Origin: Flavobacterium salmonis
Lineage (GTDB): Bacteria > Bacteroidota > Bacteroidia > Flavobacteriales > Flavobacteriaceae
NCBI RefSeq assembly: GCF_903819435.1
Contig: NZ_CAIJDP010000082.1
Span: forward strand, 1 to 64,000
Direction of reading: 5' to 3'
DNA length: 64,000 bases
The notes under the pieces are model-generated. The model was not told the DNA's origin. It saw only the letters and a list, made by a program, of their open reading frames with translations, and made no database searches. Of the stretch, positions 27,562-36,569 are shown piece by piece. The first letter of the stretch is position 1. Each line of letters starts with the position of its first letter. The translations under genes and the position numbers were made by a program.

Positions 27562-30540
27562 CTATTTTGCATTATGCTGAATTGGGACTGCGCCAAAATA
27601 ACTGGTATGGCTATTATCGGGATTCACTACAATTTTCTCCAGCACTATCTCGGGATCAATCATAAAAATCTTTAAGGTATGAATGCCCGGCTGCTCTGCA
27701 TCAAGTTCAATATCCAGCCATCTCAGATTATCAAAAACCTCATTTCGCCGCAGTTTTCCATTGCCTATAAAATCAATATCACTGCTGAGGGCCGGAAGCG
27801 GTTTTAAAACTTTTGAATGCGCTAAATTCGAAGAGGTATATTCACCAAAAGTATCCACCAGGCCTTTTCGGGCATCTATGATTTGCGGGGTTTGATTGTC
27901 CAGAGATACTGCTATTCGCAGTCCCCTTTCAGGACTTATATCCTGAACAGGGAGAATGCCCAGACAGAATTTGGCTTTCCCTTTTTTGGAAAGGAACACT
28001 TTATACTCCAATCTGGGAGCTGATTCAATAGCAGCGCTTGGTGCTGTTACAAGATCAATTCCCATACAGGCCTCAGACCTGCCTAAATCCGGCAGGACTA
28101 CCCATTTAGCATTATCACCCGGTATATTGGTATTGTATTTATCAGAAGGTATGGAAAACTCACCGGTTAAACTTCCAAAATAGGGCTCATTAATTTTTGG
28201 CATCGCGGCTTTTACCGCTGTAATATGCACCGGCACTATTTTTTTTCCTTGCCTGATTTCAATTACAGCCTCTGAGGTTCCATCAGCCAAAATATCCCAA
28301 TCTATATTTACTTCAATACGGCTTTCTTTTTCAATAAGGCCCTTATCCTGGCTTAATTTGACCCATGGCTTATCTGCTTTAGCTTCAAATTCAAAAGTTC
28401 CCATACCGCGGTTGAACACATCAATATAATAACCTGGTTTAGCCAGCCCGTCAAATAAGGGCAACGCTGCTTTTTGGGATGCATCCGGCCATGACAGTTC
28501 AATGCCTTCCAGGGCTACTCCCATTGAAGGCTCAGGCAATGGCTTTATTTCTTTCATCTCAGGAAGTGTGTTGGCTTTGGGCATTGACCACATTTTATAC
28601 CCTATATGAATATCACTCATCATGTTTTTCCACTTCCCCTCTGCTATGGAGTCGTTATAAAAATCGCTCAGTTTCTGATCCTGTTCAAAGAGCTCACGAG
28701 CCCTTTTGTAATAATCATTTGCACTTATCCTTCCCTGTTTTACATAAAGTATATTTTTATCGGCTGTCAGATAAATTTCAGCCACTCCGGCAGAAGCCTT
28801 TACAGGGTATAAAACCATTTGATAGTAGGCATCGCGAGCCTCTAAAGGTATTTTTGACTGAAGCGATTCTGCTTTTTCCACCAAATCCTTCCATAGCTGC
28901 AATATGCGGTCCGATTCGTGGTGATTGACAATGCTGAAAATATTGGGCACCTGCGCCTCGGGCTTTCGCCAAAGATTGTATTTAGCATATTTAGATACAA
29001 TATCGGCAACCTGACCGGCATGCTCTTTTCCAAATATTCTCCCTGCCCAATCCACAGTATAATCCATTGTCTTCTCAGCCGGAATTGCATCGGGGTTCCA
29101 TGCAAAACGCATAATAAAATCAATGGGAAGCTCTTTGGGCTTAAGATCCCCTACATTTACAATCCATATCCTGTCCAAACCAGACTCGTATGCTAAATGA
29201 AACTGCTGCTGTAATTTTGGGATCGTTGTGGTGTTGATCCAGCGGTCGTTCCAGGGTCCTCCGTTCATATCAATGTGATAATAGAGCCCTGCCCCTCCTT
29301 TTCTGTTCTTTTCCTTCTCGGGCATCGTGCGGCGGATATATCCCCAGTTGTTGTCACAAAACAAAAGCGTAACATCATCAGGCACTGTTAATCCCGCATC
29401 GTAATAGCGCTGCACTTCAGTAAATATGGCCCATAGCTGGGGATGGTTCGCTGGATTGTCCTTATATACTTTCTCCATGATTTCCCGCTGTCCCTTAACA
29501 ACATTCTGTAGTGTTTTTATATTTTCTAGATCATCGCCTTCTCCCATTGCTACATCACCCTCACCGCGCATCCCGATGGTAATGAGGTTATCGAAATTTT
29601 TATTGCGCTGCAGTCCTTCCAGGAAAAACTGATCGATATTTTTTTTATTGGTGGCGTAATTCCATTCCCCTATCTGTTCTTTCCTGTTGGTATATTCTTT
29701 TTGTGAACGCATCATGGGTTCATGGTGTGATGTTCCCATCACTATTCCATATTCATCGGCAATTACAGGGTTAAGAGGATCATCCTCATTAAAGGATTTG
29801 CCCCACATGGCAGGCCATAAATAATTGGCTTTTAGACGCAGCAGCAATTCGAAAATAGTAGCATACATTTTTGAATTGATTCCGCCATACCCATTTCTTG
29901 CCCACTGCCCAAATGAAGGTTCCTCATCATTAATGAATATACCACGGTATTTTACTTTTGGAGAATCCTGAATGTATCTGCCATATTTTACATAAAGCGC
30001 TGTTGCTTTTTTTATGGGAACATCGGCCCAGAAATACCATGGAGAAACACCTATTTTTTCCGAAATATCATATATACCATAAATAGTTCCCCGCTTATCA
30101 CTGCCCGCAACCACCAGCTGTCCGTCTATTTTCTGGATTAAAAAGGATTCCCACTTTCCCTTGATAGAGGAGACATCCAATTTTTTTGTTGCAATTAATT
30201 GATCGATTATGCTGCTTTTCCCTATCGTTCCTATAACAATGCTGTTTTTTGCCGGCTTGGTATTTTCAAAAACCCTTGAAGCTGTTCCAGTTACCTTTCG
30301 AATGTCATCGGCAAGATCTTTAGTTGCGCGATTCACTCCTTTCCAATCATTCGGGTCTATGTAAATTGAGGCGGAACTGCCATTTGAGGCTATTGTAAAG
30401 GCCTTGGGCTGGAATTCATTTACAACATAGGTTGGTGGTGTCTCCCATTCTTTTTTTTCAATTGACTGCCCCTGTGTATTAGCTATAAGAAAGAAAAAAA
30501 ATACAGATAAATTGTAATATTTTAATTTGAATTGCATCAT
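27562..30540 (-). CDS. GH115-family alpha-glucuronidase
   Basis: The 992-residue protein carries a signal peptide (about residues 1-24). Family motifs include KVKYRGIFINDEEPSFGQWA, LKANYLWPAMWGKSFNEDD, GTSHHEPMMRSQKEY and GMRGEGDVAMGEG. A beta-sandwich domain forms the C terminus (about residues 800-980). GH115 enzymes remove (4-O-methyl)glucuronic acid from internal and terminal xylose units of xylan. The length matches the family. It is the upstream gene of a two-gene operon with GH43; it probably acts in the periplasm or outside the cell. Confidence 0.93.
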   Translation of the reverse strand: MMQFKLKYYNLSVFFFFLIANTQGQSIEKKEWETPPTYVVNEFQPKAFTIASNGSSASIYIDPNDWKGVNRATKDLADDIRKVTGTASRVFENTKPAKNSIVIGTIGKSSIIDQLIATKKLDVSSIKGKWESFLIQKIDGQLVVAGSDKRGTIYGIYDISEKIGVSPWYFWADVPIKKATALYVKYGRYIQDSPKVKYRGIFINDEEPSFGQWARNGYGGINSKMYATIFELLLRLKANYLWPAMWGKSFNEDDPLNPVIADEYGIVMGTSHHEPMMRSQKEYTNRKEQIGEWNYATNKKNIDQFFLEGLQRNKNFDNLITIGMRGEGDVAMGEGDDLENIKTLQNVVKGQREIMEKVYKDNPANHPQLWAIFTEVQRYYDAGLTVPDDVTLLFCDNNWGYIRRTMPEKEKNRKGGAGLYYHIDMNGGPWNDRWINTTTIPKLQQQFHLAYESGLDRIWIVNVGDLKPKELPIDFIMRFAWNPDAIPAEKTMDYTVDWAGRIFGKEHAGQVADIVSKYAKYNLWRKPEAQVPNIFSIVNHHESDRILQLWKDLVEKAESLQSKIPLEARDAYYQMVLYPVKASAGVAEIYLTADKNILYVKQGRISANDYYKRARELFEQDQKLSDFYNDSIAEGKWKNMMSDIHIGYKMWSMPKANTLPEMKEIKPLPEPSMGVALEGIELSWPDASQKAALPLFDGLAKPGYYIDVFNRGMGTFEFEAKADKPWVKLSQDKGLIEKESRIEVNIDWDILADGTSEAVIEIRQGKKIVPVHITAVKAAMPKINEPYFGSLTGEFSIPSDKYNTNIPGDNAKWVVLPDLGRSEACMGIDLVTAPSAAIESAPRLEYKVFLSKKGKAKFCLGILPVQDISPERGLRIAVSLDNQTPQIIDARKGLVDTFGEYTSSNLAHSKVLKPLPALSSDIDFIGNGKLRRNEVFDNLRWLDIELDAEQPGIHTLKIFMIDPEIVLEKIVVNPDNSHTSYFGAVPIQHNAK

Positions 30541-30904
30541 GAATATTATTTATTGCTTATTAATGTTCTAGTATTGTAAATCGTTAATTAAGCAAGGAGC
30601 TACATCAAAATTTAGTTAAGAATAATAAGTGTATTTATTACAAATATAAATAAAAATACAACACACACAATCGGTTGCATAAATTATTTTGATAGTTGAG
30701 TATTCTTTAAAGCTTCACTTACTGTTAAGTAAACAAATATATAACAGGCTTTAAAATGAAATCAATACAAAAGTTAAAGAACTTTTTAACCAAAAATAGT
30801 TAATCTCTTTTCGTTGGGAATTAAGTAAAAATTATCAGATTGCGTTTAATAGTAATACAATAAACTATATACATTGTAAATTTCATTCACACCTCTTTTC
30901 TTTC

Positions 30905-31000
30905 CATTCCTACAGAAAGTCTTCCACTCACAACATATTTTTCATTTGCCTCTTACTCAAAAACTAATTTTATTTCAGAAAACAAAACCTAGCGCTAGAA
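30905..31000 (+). repeat. Leader repeat, copy 1 (truncated at 3' end)
   Basis: The 96-bp stretch resembles 31944-32059, including TCTTCCACTCACAACA (TCTTCTACTCACGACA in copy 2) and a shared end block TTTCAGAAAACAAAACC, then TAGCGCTAGAA. The similarity stops exactly where the truncated Ntn-hydrolase frame begins. The other 360 bp of the intergenic region from 30541 hold nothing further that was recognised beyond the likely GH115 promoter. Confidence 0.65.
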
Positions 31001-31454
31001 AGTATATTTGCCCGGAAGTAGTCAGTCCGTTGATCGTTTTGTGAGGGCTTCATTTTATACGAAAAACTTAATAGAAGGAAACATCAAAGAAAATGAAGCA
31101 TTAGCAGGTGTTTTGAGCATTATGCGCAATGCTGCACAACCATTTGTTAATAATAGTGCAGATGAAGAAGATCCAAACACCAGTATCACTCAGTATACAA
31201 CTCTTAGTGACCAGGAAAAAGGTGTCTTTTATTTCGCTGCTTCCCGAAGTCCATTTGTTGTATGGATAGATCTAAATAAGATTTCATTTTCCCAAAATGC
31301 TTCGGAAAATAAAATGGGACTTACATTAGAATTTGAAGAAAATGGATCTTCAATTAAAGGACATCCATTTGCATCTGGTAATGCAATAGATTATTTAGTA
31401 GAAAAAAAGACTTTCTCGTTTTTAGAAGCCAATATGGAATCAGTTTCGGCTTAA
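30999..31454 (+). pseudogene. C-terminal fragment of a choloylglycine hydrolase/linear amide C-N hydrolase
   Basis: The open frame begins right after an in-frame TAG and has no ATG; a TTG at 31008 is the only possible start. It encodes about 150 residues matching the C-terminal part of Ntn hydrolases of the penicillin V acylase/bile salt hydrolase family: YLPGSSQSVDRFVRASFYTK corresponds to the LPGD-x-SS-x-SRFVRA motif. The N-terminal catalytic cysteine half is missing, so it cannot be active. The 5' end coincides with the end of a duplicated leader, as if a deletion removed the leader's 3' part and the N-terminal coding region. Confidence 0.75.
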
Positions 31455-31689
31455 GTTTGTAATCAATAACAGGATTATCCAATTGTGCTTGTTTATTATA
31501 GATTGAACGTAATTAGTAAGCATGATTGGATAATTATTAGGGAAGTTGCAATTAGTGAGATTTTGGAAGTATCAACACTCTAAAAGCCACGATACATGCT
31601 GTAAAGTTGACCGCTGTGGTAACGGCTAAAAAACAAGAATAATTCAGCATAAATAAATGATAGTAGTCAATAACTTATGATAGAGATGC

Positions 31690-31840
31690 TATTTTTCTTC
31701 CTGATGGCGCAAAGCATCAAAAATCACGCGAAGGGATTCGCTCGGTAGCAGGGGGACAATTTATTACTGCTAAAAGGTAATCACAAAGTGACTTTTAGTA
31801 AAAAACATAAAGATATCATAGGCAACTTTACCATTTTAAA
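31690..31840 (+). pseudogene. Remnant of an ISAs1-family transposase
   Basis: In shifting frames the plus strand encodes AKHQKSREGIRSVAGGQFITA followed by LKGNHKVTFSKKHKDIIGNF. The LKGN-H/Q motif after a GG-x-(F/Y)-x-x-(A/T) strand is a hallmark of ISAs1-family (H-repeat-like) transposases. Stops and frameshifts interrupt it and no ends were found. Confidence 0.5.
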
Positions 31841-31943
31841 ACAATCTTGTCCTTGTATAAGGTATTTCAAAATCTTCCTTTCTTAGGGGGATTTTTTTAT
31901 TTGGAATAATTATCCGGAATCAAAATTCATTTATAATATTCTA

Positions 31944-32059
31944 TTTACAGCAGAAAATCTTCTACTCACGACAGAAAAACCTTCATTAACGACATCTTTT
32001 TAATTTGTTTTATTTTCAATCATTAATTTCATTTCAGAAAATAAAATCTAGAGTTAGAA
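31944..32059 (+). repeat. Leader repeat, copy 2 (upstream of the amine oxidase)
   Basis: This copy of the leader has two direct sub-repeats on the minus strand, TGTCGTTAATG and TGTCGTGAGTA, about 21 bp apart, a spacing typical of paired sites for LytTR-type regulators (inference). It ends with ATTTCAGAAAATAAAATC, then TAGAGTTAGAA. The amine oxidase start lies 95 bp further. Confidence 0.6.
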
Positions 32060-32153
32060 TGCGTTTTCAAGATTAAACCAAAGAAAACACATTCTAAATG
32101 CCAATATTATAGAAATCAAAATTTTTTATTTTTTAACATAAAATTTATACAAA

Positions 32154-34049
32154 ATGGGACAGTACAAAAGTCGTCAGGAATTTTTAAAAAACAATCCAAG
32201 ATCAATTGCATTCGCCGCATTGGCTGAAGCAACAAAAATGCAAGACAAGATTACCAATCAAGCGATTAAACTTAGTCCAAATCAACTAGAAGGAAAGGAG
32301 GTTATAATCATCGGGTCTGGTGTTGGGGGACTTACCACCGCGTATGAATTACTCGCTCAAGAGTCTGGTGCAAAAGTAACCATTCTGGAAGCATCTCATA
32401 AAACGGGAGGACGCTGCATGAGCCTACGCACAGGGGATACACTCATCGAAGATGCAAACAGTGATTTGTTCGATTCGAAACCTGGAAAACCACAAGTTGT
32501 TCGATTTAAACGCCCAGTGGGAGACTCAGAACCTTACCTTAATGCAGGTCCTGGTCGTATTCCAAGCAGTCACAAACGACTCCTTTCTTACTTAAAACGT
32601 TTTTCGGTCGATGTTGAAATATATGTGATGAATTCTGAATCGAATTTGGTTCAAAAAAACAAAATTTTTGGAGGTAAACCTATGGTTTATCGTCGTTTGG
32701 ATCATAATACAAGAGGTTGGTTGGCGCACATGGTATACCAAAATGCGGAAGAATTACTTCGCAATTCAAAAGTGGGAATTAGTGAAAGTAATCTTAAAAC
32801 ACGCGTTAAAGAATTACAAAGTTTGATGATCAGTTTCGGTGAGCTTGATGTAGATGGGACCTATAGCGCAACGGCTGGATCACCTGGCTTCGAAGATGGA
32901 AAAACACGCGCTGGATATGAAGTATTACCTGGTGTTGCGGCTGGAATTGTAGCCGATGTTTTGAGTTTTAATAAATTGCTCGAATCAAAATTTTGGGAAG
33001 GCACGAAATTCTATCAACCTACAGATTTTCTTTGGCAACCTACTTTATTTCAACCCGTTGGAGGAATGGATCAGGTGCAACACGCTTTTGCTCAACAAGT
33101 GGCAGCTTTGGGCGGAAACATTCTTTTGAATAGTCCTGTAAAAAAAATAAAATGGGACTCAACTAAAGAGAAGTACATCATTTCGGTTGGACAAGTTGGA
33201 ACAGAAGAACCGATCTATTACGAAGCTGATTATTGTGTTTGCAACCTTGCGATGCCTTTTTTGAAAAACATTCTAGATTCTGATCTCCTAAAATCGGGAC
33301 TTGAACCTGAATTTAAAGATGCATTAAAAGCCGTTTTTGTAGCACAATTTGAACCAACACAAGCTCCAGGTTATAAACTGCGAGAAGACGGATACGTTCC
33401 GCGTTTTTTAGCCTGTACCTCTAAAGTGGGTTGGCAAGCAAATCGATCTTTATGGCAAGGAAGCCCAATAAATCTCAAGACAATGGCAGTTGAAAAATCC
33501 GAAGTGGGAGTTGTGCCTATTTTTGGAGGAATCTCTTGGACAGACAATGAAATTCAACAAATTTGGTATCCATCTACGGCGTATCAAGACGAAAAAGGCG
33601 TGCTCACAGGCGCTTATAATTTTGATAAAGTAGCACACGATTGGGGAAAATTACCCGTTGAAGAGCGACTTACCAAAGCACGAAATGATGCCAGTAAATT
33701 CGGTAAGAAATTTGCCGAAGGCTTGGAAGATGGCGTTGCCATAGCTTGGCAAAATATGCCAAATATTAAGGGTGGCTGGGCATATTGGCAAGCTGTTGGA
33801 GATACGAACTACTCAACGAAACAATTTAACGCTATTGCACAAGGATCTGGAATTGTAGATCCGAAAACAAAAAATGCAAGCAATGCTAACTTTTTTATTG
33901 TTGGTGATCAAATTTCCTCCCTTCCTGGTTGGCAAGAAGGCGCTATTGCAGCTGCATTAAATGCAATTTCGAGAATGGCAAAACCAGAGGTTAAAATACA
34001 GCAATTGAAAAATTTACCAGACACTCGTTTGATGGTGGAAGGTATCTAA
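32154..34049 (+). CDS. Flavin amine oxidase / L-amino-acid oxidase-like
   Basis: The 631-residue flavoprotein has an N-terminal FAD-binding Rossmann motif (VIIIGSGVGGLTTAYEL, about residues 50-66), the EASHKTGGRCMSLRTGD motif, and a C-terminal FAD contact with aromatic-cage type sequence (FFIVGDQISSLPGWQEGAIAA). These mark the monoamine/L-amino-acid oxidase superfamily, which oxidatively deaminates amino acids or amines and releases H2O2 and NH3. There is no signal peptide or twin-arginine motif. The gene shares its leader with the truncated Ntn amide hydrolase upstream, so both may once have been regulated together. Confidence 0.85.
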   Translation: MGQYKSRQEFLKNNPRSIAFAALAEATKMQDKITNQAIKLSPNQLEGKEVIIIGSGVGGLTTAYELLAQESGAKVTILEASHKTGGRCMSLRTGDTLIEDANSDLFDSKPGKPQVVRFKRPVGDSEPYLNAGPGRIPSSHKRLLSYLKRFSVDVEIYVMNSESNLVQKNKIFGGKPMVYRRLDHNTRGWLAHMVYQNAEELLRNSKVGISESNLKTRVKELQSLMISFGELDVDGTYSATAGSPGFEDGKTRAGYEVLPGVAAGIVADVLSFNKLLESKFWEGTKFYQPTDFLWQPTLFQPVGGMDQVQHAFAQQVAALGGNILLNSPVKKIKWDSTKEKYIISVGQVGTEEPIYYEADYCVCNLAMPFLKNILDSDLLKSGLEPEFKDALKAVFVAQFEPTQAPGYKLREDGYVPRFLACTSKVGWQANRSLWQGSPINLKTMAVEKSEVGVVPIFGGISWTDNEIQQIWYPSTAYQDEKGVLTGAYNFDKVAHDWGKLPVEERLTKARNDASKFGKKFAEGLEDGVAIAWQNMPNIKGGWAYWQAVGDTNYSTKQFNAIAQGSGIVDPKTKNASNANFFIVGDQISSLPGWQEGAIAAALNAISRMAKPEVKIQQLKNLPDTRLMVEGI

Positions 34050-34171
34050 ATCAATTAAATAGAAATGTATGGAACGACGTGGAAGGTATTCTGCGTCGCT
34101 TTTTTTATTATACTGTTTGATTCGAAATTATTACTCTAAACAACAACCTGCTAACTCATTCATGAAATTTG

Positions 34172-34482
34172 ATACACCTTTTACTTTGATATAAGTCTCA
34201 TCCAATCTCCAGCTTGTCCACACTCTAACCTTTCTCTTCTTGATCTCCGACTCAATGAAAGGTGTAAACTTATAAACCCAGCGCTGAATGGTAGCATGAT
34301 CAACATGAACTCCTCGCATTTTCATGATCTCTTCAACATCCCGGTAACTATAGGGGTAAATCTTAATTTAAAATACACTGCTTGAAGAGTAATAGATTTT
34401 GGATAGCTATGACCTTTAGTATTCATCTTTTGACCGGTTTAAAATTCTAAAGATAAAAGCTATTAAAAGATGTGACAGAACC
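34172..34482 (-). pseudogene. Partial IS6-family element (right end and transposase N terminus)
   Basis: The right terminal repeat (GATGTGACAGAACC, ending at 34482) and about 300 bp of transposase N-terminal coding sequence match the other copies. They include the WRLDETYIKVKG segment with the first catalytic Asp. A two-base insertion near 34350 breaks the frame and the left two thirds of the element are missing after 34172. Confidence 0.85.
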
Positions 34483-34508
34483 GTTTTTTTTTCGATCTTA
34501 CCTAATAA

Positions 34509-36332
34509 TTACTTTGTAAAAAGGAGTTCCATTATCTTAGTATAAATCTCCGTATTTTGATAAACACCTATGAAATTTTGAGCCCCTGGACCGTAAGCAA
34601 AAACCGGAACCGGAACTGCAGTGTGATCGTTTGTACTAAAACTTCCATGTACATATCCTTTTTCTATATTTCCATCAATTAAAGAAAGTCCTCCTGTTTC
34701 GTGGTCAGCTGTAACAATCAAAAGTGTTTCCGGATTCTTATCTACAAATTCCATTGCCAGTCCAACCAATTTATCAAAATCCAGCATTTCGCGCACCACA
34801 TATTCGACATTATTCTGATGGCCACCGTAATCGATTTGTGCTCCTTCAGCCATTATGAAAAACGGATTCTTTGACTGTAAAAAGGTATTTGTTGCTTTAG
34901 CCAAAGAATTGGTTAAAAACGCACCTCTCCCCGCTTTCATAGAAACTACTGAAGCATCGTCTAAAATTATAAATCGGTTGCTTTTGATAGTATCCAGACT
35001 GCTGAATTTATCTGAAAAAGTATATCCTTTTTCCATTAATACCTTAGATAAATCTTTGCCATCTTTTCTGGAATTAAATTCTTTTGGTCCTCCTCCAATT
35101 AAAATATCTGAAGGATTGGATAAAAAATCGTGAGCTATAGGTTCACTATAACTTCTTTCAGGTTGATGAGCATAAAAAGCAGCCGGTGTAGCATCTGTAA
35201 TATTTCCTGCAGAAATAATAGCCGTTTTATAGTTTTTCTTAGCCAATTGTTGCGAGATTAATTCCAGAGGTTTTCCGCTTTCATCAACACTAATAAATCT
35301 GTTATTGGTCTTATGCCCAGTTGCCATTGCTGTTGCTCCGGCAGCTGAATCTGTGATATAACTATCTGAAGATTTAGTTATAGAAAGTCCCTGAGTTGGA
35401 ATATTAAACAAACTTAATTGACCTTTATTAGCCGTGTAACCAGCATAAATCTGAGTCAATCCCATTCCGTCACCAATTAATAGAATTACATTCTTAGGCT
35501 TCTTTTTAGAAAATGCCACTCCATTCTTAGGAACATATGCCTGATGAAACTCGTTATTTTGATAAAACGTTGTGTTGATGTTTTTAATGAATTGTGTCAA
35601 AGTCGGAACATTATCCGTGGCAATATAATCGACATTTAAATTCATCAAAGTCATCCAGGTATTCACATTATCCTGTGTACCCCAAAACCTGATTTTTTTA
35701 TTTTGATCGTGCACCTTCTTAATGATCGCTTGCACTTTCTCAGCATCTGACTGTGTCATTACACCTTTACCATTCCAAATCGTGATTTCCTTTAAATCTT
35801 CACTAATCATTTCGACACGTGACAATTGTTCCGGAGAATAATTTTCGTTCAGTCTTCCATCAAAATAAATAAATTCAGGATACTCTTTCCAATTTGCAAG
35901 AGAAGGCCTGTTACCTGAAATAACTACTTTTAGATTTTTATTCGAAATCAAATCCGGATATAACTTAAGCTGCTGAACGATTAATTTTAAAGTCGGTTCT
36001 GCTTCTGTTTTAATGTCAATCATTAAAATTAAAGGCTTACTACTTTGATATGCCTTTCCTTCTAAATTTTTTAGTTTATTTGATAAAGGATACAAATACA
36101 AACTTCTAAGTGTATTATAAGCTGTAATCTCTTTTGAAGTATGGGCAACTGCTAAGTCGTCGTTTACTAAAAAAACATCAGCCTCGATAACACCGGCTTC
36201 ATTAGAATAAGCTTCGTAAAAAGGTAGTTTACCTGCATAATCATTATGGGAATGAATATTGGCAGAACTGTATTGCTGTGCTTGTGCAAACAGGACGAAA
36301 TGTATGCAAAAAAGGGTTATTATTTTTTTCAT
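34509..36332 (-). CDS. Secreted bifunctional protein: GDPD-like phosphodiesterase domain fused to alkaline phosphatase
   Basis: The 607-residue protein has a signal peptide (about residues 1-19). Residues about 25-250 resemble a glycerophosphodiester phosphodiesterase/PI-PLC-like barrel: NIHSHNDY (His27, His29), EADVF (Glu50, Asp52), AVAHT (His64) and LMIDIKTE. Residues about 278-605 are a PhoA-type alkaline phosphatase: LLIGDGMG (Asp288), TDSAAGATAMATGHKT (nucleophile Ser329), EGAQIDYGGH and TADHETGG. The fusion could cleave glycerophosphodiesters to glycerol phosphate and then free phosphate in one protein. It lies downstream of a SusC/SusD pair on the same strand, after two hairpins. Confidence 0.9.
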   Translation of the reverse strand: MKKIITLFCIHFVLFAQAQQYSSANIHSHNDYAGKLPFYEAYSNEAGVIEADVFLVNDDLAVAHTSKEITAYNTLRSLYLYPLSNKLKNLEGKAYQSSKPLILMIDIKTEAEPTLKLIVQQLKLYPDLISNKNLKVVISGNRPSLANWKEYPEFIYFDGRLNENYSPEQLSRVEMISEDLKEITIWNGKGVMTQSDAEKVQAIIKKVHDQNKKIRFWGTQDNVNTWMTLMNLNVDYIATDNVPTLTQFIKNINTTFYQNNEFHQAYVPKNGVAFSKKKPKNVILLIGDGMGLTQIYAGYTANKGQLSLFNIPTQGLSITKSSDSYITDSAAGATAMATGHKTNNRFISVDESGKPLELISQQLAKKNYKTAIISAGNITDATPAAFYAHQPERSYSEPIAHDFLSNPSDILIGGGPKEFNSRKDGKDLSKVLMEKGYTFSDKFSSLDTIKSNRFIILDDASVVSMKAGRGAFLTNSLAKATNTFLQSKNPFFIMAEGAQIDYGGHQNNVEYVVREMLDFDKLVGLAMEFVDKNPETLLIVTADHETGGLSLIDGNIEKGYVHGSFSTNDHTAVPVPVFAYGPGAQNFIGVYQNTEIYTKIMELLFTK

Positions 36333-36441
36333 TGAAAATTGATTTTATAAATCTCTAAAGCCATAGGTAACTTTATGACGAAAGTAACTTGTTGTGGTTA
36401 CATTATTTTTATGAATGCAATAAGGTTGTATTATTAAATAC

Positions 36442-36471
36442 AAACCAGCCTTTTCTAATAAAGACTGGTTT
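36442..36471 (-). terminator. Terminator after the susD-like gene
   Basis: AAACCAGCC (36442-36450) pairs with GACTGGTTT (36463-36471) with one G-U or mismatch, followed on the minus strand by a T-rich tract. As in the first SusCD module, a terminator separates susD from the phosphoesterase gene. Confidence 0.65.
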
Positions 36472-36507
36472 ATTTTATATAAAGTCATTTGCCGTTTTTT
36501 TTTACAA

Positions 36508-36533
36508 CTGCAAGCACCACAAAAGGCTTGCAG
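36508..36533. other. Hairpin after the susD-like gene
   Basis: CTGCAAGC (36508-36515) pairs exactly with GCTTGCAG (36526-36533) around a 10-base loop. No T run follows on the minus strand, so it may protect the 3' end of the susCD message rather than terminate it. Confidence 0.5.
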
Positions 36534-36569
36534 CGTAAAAAAACAAAACAAACTAACTGAAACTACAAC

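Noticed and set aside
28479..28928. 149-codon plus-strand frame inside the GH115 gene
   Set aside because: Antisense shadow of a well-supported long gene with no domain of its own.
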